Below, piece by piece: positions 10,402-20,385 of a stretch of 64,000 nucleotides of DNA. Source of the stretch: Naegleria lovaniensis (Eukaryota; Heterolobosea; Eutetramitea; Acrasida; Naegleriidae); assembly GCF_003324165.1 (NCBI RefSeq), contig NW_025407850.1, positions 372,001-436,000 on the forward strand, read 5' to 3'. The notes beneath the pieces are model-generated. The model ran no database searches. It saw nothing but the letters and a program-made list of their open reading frames with translations, and was not told where the DNA came from. A program made the position numbers and the translations under genes. Every line of letters begins with the position of its first letter. Within the stretch, counting starts at the first letter, position 1.

Positions 10402-11388
10402 TTAAATTTTAATGACTAGTCTTTTACCAGAATCTAGTTCCTTATTCCACACACTTTCTATGTCTTTAAGATATGCTACTTCAGTGTCTATCTTAATAAT
10501 TCCTTGTCCAGCGAGCTTAAACATTTCTGGTAACACTTTCTCATGAAATTCTTTCATTGATTCATTGGAGAAACTTCCAAAACCTGACCCACAAATCTCT
10601 ATTGCTGAGCTTCGTAAAATGCTTGAAGGAAGATGAACTATTTCTCCTGCCATCGAGCCTACTGTCACTACTCGAACTTTGTGACTGAAAGAATGCATGC
10701 CTGAGCCTTTCAGAGATCGTAGAATTAGCTCCATGGGATGGCCCCACAAATAATCAATTACCACATCAATTGGAGTGAGTTCATGAACGGCACGAAAGGT
10801 TTCAATCAACACATGCTCATCATGCTCCAATAAAGAAATTGTTTGATCTGCTCCATAATCATTCTGTAATTTGTTTAACGAATTTTGGTTTCTTCCTGTT
10901 GCAATGACTTTTGATGCTCCATAATATTTAGCTAATTGTACACAGATTCTACCAGTCACTCCTGTTGCGCCGTTAATCAAGACAACATCTCCCTTCTTCA
11001 TCAAGCCTCGATCAAATAATGCTAAATAAGCTCCCATAATGGCATTAGGAAGAGCAGCTGCAGTTACATCATCAATTTCATCAGGCAAAGCAATTAATTT
11101 GTTCTTTGGAATATAAACCCGTTCAGCAAGTGTACCTGTAGTGATCATTCCGTACACTCTCGTTCCGTCTTGCAATTTTCCAACTCCATCCATCCCAACT
11201 ACTACTGGCAATTCCGTATAACTTGCATAATGCTTTCCACTAGCACGATATTTATCTAAATTCTTGACTGCAGAAGCTTTCATCTGAACAAGTTCTTGAT
11301 CATCGTTTTCGGATGAAGAAGGAGGCTCGGGCCAATTTTCAGTATAGACTGGTGTTGATCCTAATTGGTGTAAGACGGCGGCTCGCAT
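10402..11388 (-). CDS. Quinone oxidoreductase-like MDR protein
   Basis: Intronless, 328 residues, the usual length for zinc-free medium-chain dehydrogenases. The N-terminal GroES-like part opens with MRAAVLHQLG and has KNLDKYRASGKHY and VVGMDGVG. The Rossmann part has the NADP loop NGATGVTG (about 139-146), followed by a cofactor-proximal TGRN. The zinc ligands of alcohol dehydrogenases are absent, which fits the quinone oxidoreductase/crotonyl reductase branch using NADPH. The exact substrate cannot be read from the sequence. Cytosolic: no targeting signal. Confidence 0.88.
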   Translation of the reverse strand: MRAAVLHQLGSTPVYTENWPEPPSSSENDDQELVQMKASAVKNLDKYRASGKHYASYTELPVVVGMDGVGKLQDGTRVYGMITTGTLAERVYIPKNKLIALPDEIDDVTAAALPNAIMGAYLALFDRGLMKKGDVVLINGATGVTGRICVQLAKYYGASKVIATGRNQNSLNKLQNDYGADQTISLLEHDEHVLIETFRAVHELTPIDVVIDYLWGHPMELILRSLKGSGMHSFSHKVRVVTVGSMAGEIVHLPSSILRSSAIEICGSGFGSFSNESMKEFHEKVLPEMFKLAGQGIIKIDTEVAYLKDIESVWNKELDSGKRLVIKI

Positions 11389-11655
11389 TTTCTTTCGTTT
11401 GAATTATTCATCCACTCAGGGATACATTTAAAAACATGAAACCAAACTGTATTTGCACCAAATTTGCTTCAGTGAATTTGTTCATTGGTAAGTTTGATTT
11501 CTTAAATTCGGTTCTTGTATTTTCTCAACTTGTGGGTTCACACGTTCACTCGGATCTCCTTACCTTTATTCCGGATTTGCAAAAGCGCGAAAGATCTAAG
11601 AACTGTTCCCATGTCTCGTTCCCAATCATTCTTTGGACACACAAAAAAAACGATA

Positions 11656-13221
11656 ATGTCAAACGACAAGTGGCCCATCCACCATGCCAAGGTGCTGTTC
11701 ATAACATGCATGTTTTGGACCGTATTGCTACTGACCACTAGCGTGCCACAATTTCATGGGTCGTGGACTCTGGCAGCCACACTTCAACCCACACGAGCCG
11801 ATGACTTTGTCGAATCCATTGGTGTCAACACACATCTCTCCTATCCCAACTCTTGCTACTATGATTATTTTAATGACTTTTCCAAATATCTTCTCGAGTC
11901 TGGTATTCGCAAAATTAGAGATTCTCTTCGTGATGGTCCTCAATGGTATTACGATCGTCATAATTATTTGGGTATGAATGGAATTAAGGGTATTTTCTTG
12001 ACGGATAATCCCAATCGACCTGCTGAACTGATTCGTTCGTATCCTCTCAAAGTTCCTTTCATTTTCGAACGTTATGAAGGAATTAATGAATATGATTTGA
12101 GAGGTGATCCCAACTGGGTGAATGTTACCATTGAATGGACAAAATTCATGTGGGACAATCATAACACAAGTTTTCCAGTGTTGGCTCCCTCTCTCACTTC
12201 ACTGGCAGCATTTGAAGCTGTTGGAGATTTGAGTGCCTATGTTGATTTTGCAAACATGCACAACTATTATGGATCCTATCCACCAACTAAAGGATGGGGA
12301 CCTCAAACACAGTATGGATTTACAGGTACAGTGGATTACTTTCACAATTTAACATCAAGCACTCAAGTCAAGAAGAAAAAACCTGTCGTTACCACTGAAA
12401 CTGGATGGCAGACTCGATTGGGACCTGTTATTTATTGGGTACCAGAAAGTATTCAAGCCAAATATACGTTACGTTCATTGATGCTTCAATGGATGAGAGG
12501 AGTGGAAAGAACCTATCTCTATGAAATGTGTGATGATCGTGAATATTTTGGTTTACTTTATTATAACTCGACCTCGAACAGTGAGCCCCCAACACCAAAA
12601 CCTGTGTATTACGCTTTGAAAAATATGATTTCGGTGTTGGAAGAGAAACCAAGACAACCTAAATTTACGCTGAAAGAATTAACCATTGAAATGAATCCAA
12701 ACTCGACTACCAACTCGAAAATTCAACACACGCTATTCCAGAAGAGTAATGGAAATTATTATTTGGCTATTTGGCAAGAAACTTTTGGTTATGATAAGGG
12801 AATGTTCTTTAATACGACATCGCTCACTGTGAATTTAAATTTCACACAGTTAAGCATGTTTAATGTGTCACTTATGCGTCTCTACACCTTCGATACAGCC
12901 TCAGGAAGCATGACCAATGCTACAGTGGTTTTATCCAAAAAACACAGCAATTTAATTTCAGCCAATTTTCAAATTACAGATACCATGACTCTTGTTGAAA
13001 TGATCCCACATCAGTCAAGCCCTCCTCCACTCGGTTCTCCAAGTGTAAAACCTGTTCCATCTCCAAGTGGAGGAAATCATCCAGGAAGGTCATTATCAAA
13101 AATACCGCCCAAAGACAAAAGTGACAAAGCCAATTCAGGTGAGAAGAGTGGAATGGTGTCAAGCTACCAGGCCATTATCTTGACAAGTATCGTCATCCTT
13201 TCGATTTTAATTGTACACTGA
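11656..13221 (+). CDS. Secreted clan GH-A-like glycosidase, probably GPI-anchored
   Basis: Starting at the ATG at 11656, the protein has 521 residues and a signal-anchor-like hydrophobic stretch at about 12-30 (VLFITCMFWTVLLL). The frame is open further upstream, but only this start places the signal near the N-terminus; an ATG at 11611 is the alternative. The catalytic-type signatures are GINEYD with Glu145 (acid/base candidate, after strand 4) and TTETGW with Glu248 (nucleophile candidate, strand 7). Their ~100-residue spacing fits (beta/alpha)8 clan A hydrolases. Several N-x-S/T sites fit secretion. A Pro/Ser/Lys-rich tail is followed by a final hydrophobic helix with almost no residues after it, typical of a GPI signal. 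The precise GH family and substrate are not assignable by eye. Confidence 0.75.
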   Translation: MSNDKWPIHHAKVLFITCMFWTVLLLTTSVPQFHGSWTLAATLQPTRADDFVESIGVNTHLSYPNSCYYDYFNDFSKYLLESGIRKIRDSLRDGPQWYYDRHNYLGMNGIKGIFLTDNPNRPAELIRSYPLKVPFIFERYEGINEYDLRGDPNWVNVTIEWTKFMWDNHNTSFPVLAPSLTSLAAFEAVGDLSAYVDFANMHNYYGSYPPTKGWGPQTQYGFTGTVDYFHNLTSSTQVKKKKPVVTTETGWQTRLGPVIYWVPESIQAKYTLRSLMLQWMRGVERTYLYEMCDDREYFGLLYYNSTSNSEPPTPKPVYYALKNMISVLEEKPRQPKFTLKELTIEMNPNSTTNSKIQHTLFQKSNGNYYLAIWQETFGYDKGMFFNTTSLTVNLNFTQLSMFNVSLMRLYTFDTASGSMTNATVVLSKKHSNLISANFQITDTMTLVEMIPHQSSPPPLGSPSVKPVPSPSGGNHPGRSLSKIPPKDKSDKANSGEKSGMVSSYQAIILTSIVILSILIVH

Positions 13222-13263
13222 ACGAGTAAAACAAAGTGAGATTCCAGCAGAGTTGAGTTTGAG

Positions 13264-13269
13264 AAAAAA
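13264..13269 (-). terminator. Pol III terminator of tRNA-Leu
   Basis: Six T on the minus strand starting four bases after the mature 3' end of the tRNA-Leu gene; the standard RNA polymerase III stop signal. Confidence 0.75.
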
Positions 13270-13272
13270 TTT

Positions 13273-13363
13273 TGATGAGAGTGGGATTTGAACCCACGCC
13301 CTTGCGGAACACGGTATTAATCATACCTTAACGTGTCGTCTTAGACCGCTCGACCATCTCACC
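13273..13363 (-). tRNA. tRNA-Leu(AAG) with 11-nt intron
   Basis: A complete class II tRNA folds on the minus strand: acceptor stem GGTGAGA/TCTCATC, discriminator A, D arm GTCGAGCGGTCTAAGAC, anticodon stem ACACG/CGTGT, a variable arm of 11 nt and T arm GTGGG-TTCAAAT-CCCAC. The anticodon loop is 18 nt as written. Removing 13315-13325 (minus strand TATGATTAATA), directly after position 37, leaves TTAAGGC, identical to the usual eukaryotic tRNA-Leu(AAG) loop, so the anticodon is AAG (reads CUU). CCA is not encoded. Splicing would need tRNA endonuclease and a ligase; an RNA ligase-like gene lies at 60842-62536, but any link is speculative. Confidence 0.95.
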
Positions 13364-13656
13364 GTACGATAACGTCATTCTTTTTTTCAACAAGAGTCTG
13401 TTGTCATCCCTGGGCTCTATATATGTAAGTCTTAATTGCTCATGTTTTGTGTTATTCATGCACATACGCACAAACTTCAATGAGAAAGAATAAATGTGTC
13501 GAATATGCTCTGCGAACGTTGCAAAGTATGAGCTATTATGGTGGATTAGCGCACAATTTATAAAGTCACTGAACAAACCTGCGCCAAACGAACGACACCT
13601 ATTTAACCAAGCGACATCTCGTAGCAAGTACAATCTCAAATCAAAAAATTCGCAAC

Positions 13657-14391
13657 ATGTCTTTACCTTCAACCTCCTACCTTCTTCAGTCGATCCTTGT
13701 TACTGGTGCTTCTCGTGGCATTGGTCTTGAATTTGTTAAACAGTTGCTTCAAAAGACTTCTTGTCACACGGTCTGTGCCACTTGTAGAAATCCATCCAAA
13801 GCAGCAGAATTGAATGAGTTGAAGCAACAATTCGCCGATCGCTTGATGATTGAGACATTGGACATCACTGCTGACGACTCAATCACTCGTTTTGTATCTC
13901 TCATGAGCAATAAGGGTATCAAGTTTACCTTACTCTTTAACAACGCAGGTATCATGAATTGGTCTGACTCAATGAACGAAACCACTCGCCAAGAAATGTT
14001 AAAGACATTTGAAACCAACACTATTGGACCAGTATTGGTTTCACAAAAGATTTACAACCATCAATTATTGGAGAAGGGAGCTCTAATTGCCAATCTCTCA
14101 AGCATTTTGGGTTCTATCGAATTGGTACAACCGTATCAGGCAAATTTTACGAGTTATGTTGTCTCTAAGGCAGCATTGAACATGGTCAGTAGACTACAAA
14201 GTACGGCATGGAAAGACGTTTATACCATTTCCTTTCATCCTGGATGGCTACAGACTGAAATGGGGGGCTCTGGAGCTGATCTTCCTGTTGCCGTTGGAGT
14301 TTCTGGAATGATCAAGGTCATTGAACAGTTTGATCCTGAAACTCAAAATGGACAATTCATCCAGTACGATGGAAAGCAGCTCGCATGGTAA
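13657..14391 (+). CDS. Short-chain dehydrogenase/reductase (C-factor/sniffer-like)
   Basis: Intronless, 244 residues. It shows the classical SDR motifs: TGASRGIG (cofactor loop, about 16-23), a CRNP segment favouring NADP, NNAG (about 93-96), a catalytic-region Ser in ANLSSILGS, and YVVSK with Tyr167 and Lys171, then HPGWLQTEMGG. The length and the HPGW-TEMGG motif fit the C-factor/sniffer carbonyl reductase group. Likely a cytosolic NADPH-dependent carbonyl reductase; substrate unknown. Confidence 0.92.
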   Translation: MSLPSTSYLLQSILVTGASRGIGLEFVKQLLQKTSCHTVCATCRNPSKAAELNELKQQFADRLMIETLDITADDSITRFVSLMSNKGIKFTLLFNNAGIMNWSDSMNETTRQEMLKTFETNTIGPVLVSQKIYNHQLLEKGALIANLSSILGSIELVQPYQANFTSYVVSKAALNMVSRLQSTAWKDVYTISFHPGWLQTEMGGSGADLPVAVGVSGMIKVIEQFDPETQNGQFIQYDGKQLAW

Positions 14392-14527
14392 ATAGGGAGA
14401 CGGCTACCATGTAACAACAAGTAAAAAGTTGTTAAAAAGTTCAATATGATTCATTCCATATTACTAATCATGTATAATAATATCAAAAGATTTACAAAAT
14501 AAGTTATTGGTAAAAAGGTACTACCAC

Positions 14528-16479
14528 TTAAAATTGCTCCACACGTTGGGTAGCTCTAGGAGATGTGCGCTTGTTCGTTTGAGCTTCCAAATCATCTTCT
14601 TCGTCATCGCTCTCTTGAGAAGCTGAATGGCTTGCTGATCCATTTCTTTGGAAATTGCTCGTAAATGAATTGGCGAGTGTTGGGGATGAAAGTCTAAATG
14701 CATAAATATTGAGTCCTTTGCAAAATTCCCAAACTACAGACACAGCAAAGAATAGATAAAAGCATGAAGCCCACACTAAATTGAAAATAAGTAATCCCTT
14801 GGCAGGAATGAGAGGGCCTGTTGATGAAAATATCATGGTCAATCCATTCACCACAAACATGATCATTGGTAGGAGCATGATTACATATTGTTTGGTGAAC
14901 CTTGGGTATGGTTGATTGGTTACACGTGCAATGTTCATGGTAGTAAGATAAATACCAAAGGTAAGAGCTCCAACAACATAAATAGAAATCCAATTGGTTT
15001 GATAGAATGACTTTGCTCCTGCAACATCTGAAGGAATAATTCTAGAGATTAAGGTCATTGAGAAGTACAAGGCAAAAAAGATGAATACTACTAGCAAATC
15101 AAGCACAGCATTTGCTAACTCTTGGGACATTTTGAGCATGCTGTACTTTTTGAATTGTTGTGTTGAAATGGCAGAAGCACCAGATTCCAAATCCATGTTT
15201 GGCTCATTTGGGAAGGCCTCTTCTTGTGAATTATTGTATGAGTTTGAAAGATCACTTTCCATATTTTTAGAGCGTTGTCTGTAATGTTTTAACACGTGGA
15301 AAACAGCAAAAGCTGGTGATGCTAAAGTACCCACAGTTGTAATTAAAATGATCCAAAATGCTAGACTCATTCCCAAAATGGTTTGTTGACCAAAACCAAC
15401 AACGTTTGACCCAGTTTGAATCATGTTGTAAATACACGAAGCCAAATGCACGCCAATGACTGCAAATTGGCCATCACTAGCAGATACGAAACCCATGTAA
15501 AATCTACCTGTATGGTAATGCTCCCAGTGAGCTCCATAAAATGCAAACATCATTATGAGATGCAGGGTCACACGACCAACATCACTAAAGAATGTTGTTG
15601 TTTCTGATAATAAAGCAGATGACTTATAAGGGGTCTCTCCTAGTGCAATTAAAAAGGCTAACAAAGTATTAAGGTCAATGAAATTCTCAAAGTCAACTTA
15701 CACAAACACAAAATTGACATGGTAAGCGCATCGACTCCATGGTCAAAAACTTCTCCCAGAGGAGAACTACTTCCTGTTCTTCTAGCTTGTTTTCCGTCAC
15801 ATCCATCAAAAGTGTTATAAAGGAAAATTAGTATAGAAATTACTACCAAACCCAAATTATAGAGAAATGTATAGGTATTTGTTTCTGGGTTTGCAATGAA
15901 AGAATAAAAATTAAGTAATGCCAGAGCAAACGCCAATGCCATGCAAATAAAACCAGTTAATGTGATAGTATTAGGAGCAAGCCATTCTGGAAAAACATTT
16001 GCGGTTAAATAATTCCAAAATGGAGACAAAATATAATTCTCAGCCACTGAATTATTCTGTACATCAAACTTATACAATGCCGCAACTAAATTTGGTGTTG
16101 GTGTAGAAGAGGGTGATGCAGCTTCAAGGGCTCTTTGTTCTTGCTTTGCCTTTGCAATTGCTTGCAAATAATCTTTTCCTTGTGGAGAAATGAATGAATA
16201 CCACTTTGGACGTGTGGTAGGCTCGTTCAACGTGGCAAGCCAAATTTTAAGTCGGTTCATCCAATCGACCCTTCCCGATGAAGAATGATGATTCATGACT
16301 GCAGGATCGAAACGAACGGAGGTATTACTTTCATCATCAATGCTTTCTCGCTTTCTAGTGATCATGGGTGTAGTATCCTGCTCACTAGAAGGTGAAACCG
16401 GGAGAGAATCTCGGCCTTGTGTACTTCTGTCTAGGGGATTAAATTCAATAGTAATTTCTTCTGATGCGTCTTGTTTCAT
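14528..16479 (-). CDS. Choline/ethanolamine phosphotransferase
   Basis: Two exons (16479-15702, 15657-14528; 44-nt phase 1 intron) give about 635 residues. The CDP-alcohol phosphotransferase signature D-G-x2-A-R-x8-G-x3-D-x3-D is complete (DGKQAR, then G, EVFDHGVD), preceded by NTITLTG. Several membrane helices follow, as in EPT1/CEPT1, which make phosphatidylethanolamine or phosphatidylcholine from diacylglycerol in the ER. The protein is about 220 residues longer than human CEPT1, because of a ~110-residue polar N-terminus, an Asn/Ser-rich cytosolic loop and a Ser/Glu-rich C-tail. Whether choline or ethanolamine is preferred cannot be read. The intron falls just after the active-site motif. 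Confidence 0.93.
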
Positions 16480-16701
16480 TGTTCGGATGAGGTATTTTCT
16501 TCTATGATAATTTCAACCAAAATTAAAGAATACGATAACGACGGATTGTTGTTCTTCTTGTGATCCTATTCCTATTCTCGCACTAGAATTAGAATCCAAA
16601 AGAAGATTGAAAACGGTGGGTGCTATTTTTTCTTTCACGCAACCGTTTGATGATGGCAAATTTTCGAGCAGAGGAGAATTGTCTTGCAAAACTTTGAAAA
16701 A

Positions 16702-18384
16702 ATGTTTTGGGATGTTCTGAAAGAGTTAATTGATCGGGATCATCAACTACGGCGAGAAGCTGCCAAACGAAAAGAAAATGTGGTCGTAGTTATTTCCGAT
16801 GATGAAGATGAAGACGATAGCAGGAACAGTTCCAAACATCTTGATGATGATTATGGAAACCTGTTAATTGAATATCTAAATTTTCAAGAGAACCAATCAT
16901 CAGTATACGACGCATTTATTTCCATGTTGTGCAAGAAAGTGGTAGATGATATGGTTAATTTTAAACAATGTTTTACTGTACCATTTATATTTACTCTTAA
17001 TTTTAAATATCAAGAAATATTAATTTACACCATCATTAAGTTGCATCACAAATTCAAGAAGAAACATATTTTGGAACTAGTGAATGAATTTATTAGTTAC
17101 AGCAAGCGTGATCAAAATTCACATGATAATCTTGTTATTCTAAAACAACTATTCAGAGAATTGTGCCGTAAATTGAACGATAGATCGTTGTTAGAAATAT
17201 TTGACAAGAGCGTTGCAGTTCTACCAAATCATTCGAAATTGTCTATTGCAGCTACTAATTCTTTGAGAGAATGCGTAACGGATCTATACCAAACCAAGAC
17301 GGTATCTAGACGAAGGACAATAACACAGCAAGATTTATCAAATAATATTTCTAGCAACATAGTTAATAAGAAACGAGGTCTAGATGAATTTGTACCAATT
17401 GAAGAAAACAAGGAGGACGACATTGAGAGCATCACCAAAGAAAATAGTCAAAAAAAACTGAAATCAATCAATACTGAAGCCAAATCCTTGAATAATGCCA
17501 ACTTGCTATCCAATGACACTCCAAAAGATTTGAGTACTGATCAAAAAAAAGAAATTACAAAATTCAAAAAGATACTAGAACGAGCAACCAACCCAAAAAG
17601 TATTACAATGGACTTGTTGATTTCTATAATCAATTCAGCAGAGTCTATCGAGCAATTAAGCCAGATTTTCAAGGACCTTAACGTTGAAAAGTTGAACGAC
17701 TCGAATCTATTACATATCACTCAAAATCTAATTTCCAAGACTGGATTGGTCACTTCTTCCAAATATCTGAGCCATAATATTCAGTGTGACATATTTGTAC
17801 AAAAGTTTTTACAGCCGAGAGTACTGTCAATGAAACAAAAGGCGTCAAGGCATTTGTTTTCATGCTTGCAACACGTTTGTGGAAATCCTGACTTTACAAA
17901 CATTGTTATTGATAGAATTATTATAGGACTATCCACATTACAAAGCGAAGACAGATCGACCCAATTATCTGTAGACCAAGTTGAAATTATTACTAGAATT
18001 ATGGATAAAATTCTTCAAACAGAAGGCAAGATTTATTTACTAAAACAAATACTTGAATACACTGAAAACAAACGAATGGTATGGAATGAAGAAGTTACTA
18101 TTAACATTCTCAACAGAATTTTAGAAACCAAAAATGTTGCTTCAAAGTTGGAACCACATGCTTTAGAATTGATTCTACGACAACTTGAAGAAATGGTCAA
18201 ACTCTTTTCAAAGTCTCTTAAATTCTCCTTATTGATTGGAAATTTCATTAGTATCATCAGCAACTCGAGTGGGTCAGTACTATTACAGTCATATTATCCC
18301 TCGCTGAAAGATATCATCCACCAGCTTGAAAATAAGATGAAGGATACACTCGAAAAGAAACTTGAATCTATGCGGGCTCAATGA
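16702..18384 (+). CDS. Alpha-helical orphan protein with acidic N-terminal patch
   Basis: Intronless, 560 residues from the ATG at 16702 (after an A run); the frame is open slightly upstream without another ATG. An acidic stretch preceded by VVVVIS lies near residues 30-45 and resembles a SUMO-interacting motif (hydrophobic run followed by DDEDEDD). The rest is helical and Leu/Ile/Lys-rich, with a disordered Lys/Asp/Ser section at about 205-285, then a longer helical block reminiscent of an alpha-solenoid. No recognised family. A nuclear role is suggested only by the SIM-like and Lys-rich segments. Confidence 0.65.
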   Translation: MFWDVLKELIDRDHQLRREAAKRKENVVVVISDDEDEDDSRNSSKHLDDDYGNLLIEYLNFQENQSSVYDAFISMLCKKVVDDMVNFKQCFTVPFIFTLNFKYQEILIYTIIKLHHKFKKKHILELVNEFISYSKRDQNSHDNLVILKQLFRELCRKLNDRSLLEIFDKSVAVLPNHSKLSIAATNSLRECVTDLYQTKTVSRRRTITQQDLSNNISSNIVNKKRGLDEFVPIEENKEDDIESITKENSQKKLKSINTEAKSLNNANLLSNDTPKDLSTDQKKEITKFKKILERATNPKSITMDLLISIINSAESIEQLSQIFKDLNVEKLNDSNLLHITQNLISKTGLVTSSKYLSHNIQCDIFVQKFLQPRVLSMKQKASRHLFSCLQHVCGNPDFTNIVIDRIIIGLSTLQSEDRSTQLSVDQVEIITRIMDKILQTEGKIYLLKQILEYTENKRMVWNEEVTINILNRILETKNVASKLEPHALELILRQLEEMVKLFSKSLKFSLLIGNFISIISNSSGSVLLQSYYPSLKDIIHQLENKMKDTLEKKLESMRAQ

Positions 18385-18718
18385 TTAATGACTATTGTCT
18401 ATTATTTTGGACATCCAGGTAACAATTGCAGGACGGAAGTAGGTCATGTCGAATGGCTGGCACGCTTGGATTTAGTGAGCGAATATTGTGTTCTTTTCAT
18501 AGGTACACTGGAACGGGTTGGTTCGTGCGTACTTTTGTACAGTCCTGAGGACTCTCCTTCACACCATTTACAGGCACACGTTTCTCCTCTTGCTGGTAGC
18601 CCTCTTGCTAGATGAATGGTCCAAACTCAAGACCGACCCCTGCGTGCGTTCTTTCTTGCGCATTTCATGGCTCAGCTCAAATCTTTGCAAAAGAACTGTG
18701 CTGTTGTTACTGATTTAA
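18385..18718. other. Intergenic region before the glutathione transferase
   Basis: About 330 bases. Frames at 18388-18615 and 18518-18718 are open but lack domain content and A-rich starts. It could hold a promoter and an untranslated leader; no RNA gene seen. Confidence 0.4.
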
Positions 18719-19369
18719 ATGGTTCTCAAGCTCTATGGTCTTTACTTTTCCACTTGTGTTCAACGTGTCGTGACCACTCTCAAAGAAAAGAATGTTGAAT
18801 TTGAATTGGTTCCAGTCGATCTTTCCAAAGGTGAACACAAACAAGCTGCATTCCTCGAGAAGCAACCTTTCGGAGTCATTCCAGTCCTCGATGATGACGG
18901 CTTTTTAATCTATGAATCTCGTGCCATTTGTAGATATTTGGAACAAAAGTTCAAGAATCAAGGAACCCAATTGATCCCTACTGATTTGAAGGCTTTGGGT
19001 CTCTTTGAACAAGGTACTTCTGTTGAGACTTCGTACTTTGATGCCAATGCTAGTGGACTTGCCTTTGAATTGGTATTTAAGGCATTGTTTGGTGCTGGAG
19101 CACCTGATGAAGCTCGTGTCAAGTTACTCACTCAAAAGCTCACTACAACCTTAGATGTCTATGAAAAGATCTTGTCCAAGCAAGAATACATTGGTGGAAA
19201 TCAATTCACCTTGGCTGATATTTATCACTTGCCTTACGGTAATTACTTGTTCCATCCTCAAGTCAATTTGGGACACTTGATCAATGATCGTCCTCATGTA
19301 AAGGCATGGTGGGAAAAGATTACAAAGAGAGATTCTTGGGTTCACGCTTTAAAGTTGGCAAGTCATTAA
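18719..19369 (+). CDS. Glutathione S-transferase, phi-like
   Basis: Intronless, 216 residues, the usual GST length. The N-terminal thioredoxin-like domain reads LKLYG, then STCVQRV (candidate catalytic Ser at about residue 11), GEHK, QPFGVIPVLDDD (cis-Pro) and YESRAICRYLE, all typical of phi/fungal phi-like enzymes. The C-terminal helical domain contains GGNQFTLADIYHLPY, with the conserved N-capping Asp. It conjugates glutathione to electrophiles or reduces peroxides in the cytosol. Class is judged by motif; the substrate range is unknown. Confidence 0.94.
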   Translation: MVLKLYGLYFSTCVQRVVTTLKEKNVEFELVPVDLSKGEHKQAAFLEKQPFGVIPVLDDDGFLIYESRAICRYLEQKFKNQGTQLIPTDLKALGLFEQGTSVETSYFDANASGLAFELVFKALFGAGAPDEARVKLLTQKLTTTLDVYEKILSKQEYIGGNQFTLADIYHLPYGNYLFHPQVNLGHLINDRPHVKAWWEKITKRDSWVHALKLASH

Positions 19370-19457
19370 TTGATGACTGATGGTCTATAAATATTTGACC
19401 TGGTAATTATGGCCTTTGTAAATTGGCTCGTTCGTATCCATTCAAATCAAATAAAAA

Positions 19458-20229
19458 ATGTGTCGCTTGCTTTTCTTTATGATCGCACTCTTGCTATTTA
19501 CAAACTTAGTTGAAGCTTCCAATCAACCAAAACGAGGATTAACGATACAACTCCACCAAGCCATTGAGCAACGAAATTCAAGGGAAGTGGCAAAGCTTTT
19601 AAGAGAAGGAGCAGATTTTACGGAATACGTCCAATACACGGTACGTACATTGATCAAAAGCTTACTTGGATATCAATGTTATTTTCATAAATAACCGATC
19701 GGAGTAGTTTCTCAGACAAAATAGTTTTGATGTAGCACGTTACTATCATTTTGAAGATGAATATAATAACATTGTAAAGAATTGGTTGACTGAAGTTGCA
19801 AGCACGTCAAAGAACGGAAGTCATGCTTCATCATCTTTCAGCAACTTGTCGTTACAACTTGTTTTATTATTCATTTTTCTCATTGTTCTCTGCATTTCAA
19901 TCTGTATTGCAGTGGGTTGCCTCAAAATCCTCAGAACCTATTGGACTCCAAGAGAAGTAAATTCTTCATCACTTTCAACACAACCACAGGATGCTACAAT
20001 CGAAATCAACAACTCTCGTAATTTACACTCTCAGAGCTCATCAATAACGCCCTCCAATGAAAGTTTAGATGAAGATCACACTCTATGTTGCATTTGTTTC
20101 GAAAGGAAGAAAGATACAGCCTTAGAATGTGGACACGTGTTTTGTGCGTATTGTGCCAACAAATGCACCACCTACTGTTTTACTTGTAGAAAAAGAAACT
20201 CTGGCAGGACAATCAAAATATATTATTGA
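19458..20229 (+). CDS. Membrane RING-finger protein with ankyrin-like lumenal part
   Basis: Two exons (19458-19640, 19708-20229; 67-nt phase 0 intron with GTACGT donor) give 234 residues. Order: signal peptide (LLFFMIALLLFTNLVEA), one to two ankyrin-like repeats (HQAIEQRNSREVAKLLREGAD, joined across the intron to SFDVARYY), a Ser-rich stalk with N-x-S sites, a transmembrane helix at about 106-131, a polar linker, and a C-terminal C3HC4-type RING starting CCICFERKKD with CGHVFC. The RING would face the cytosol and act as an E3 ubiquitin ligase. Ankyrin repeats on the lumenal side are unusual. The exon choice is supported by the ankyrin pattern continuing through the junction. Confidence 0.8.
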
Positions 20230-20385
20230 AAGCATGTCCAAAGAGTTAAGACATCCTGTACAGTACTAATCCAACCGTGCATTTTGCAGTGGTTGCTGTC
20301 TTTCAATCAAAATGGTGAAAAAAAAACAAAAAAAAATTGTCTTCAACGGAATATCATCACACAATAATACAAATTCATCATACAA

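Noticed and set aside
11728-12162. Minus-strand frame of 144 residues
   Set aside because: Fully antisense to the glycosidase-like gene, which has strong motifs.
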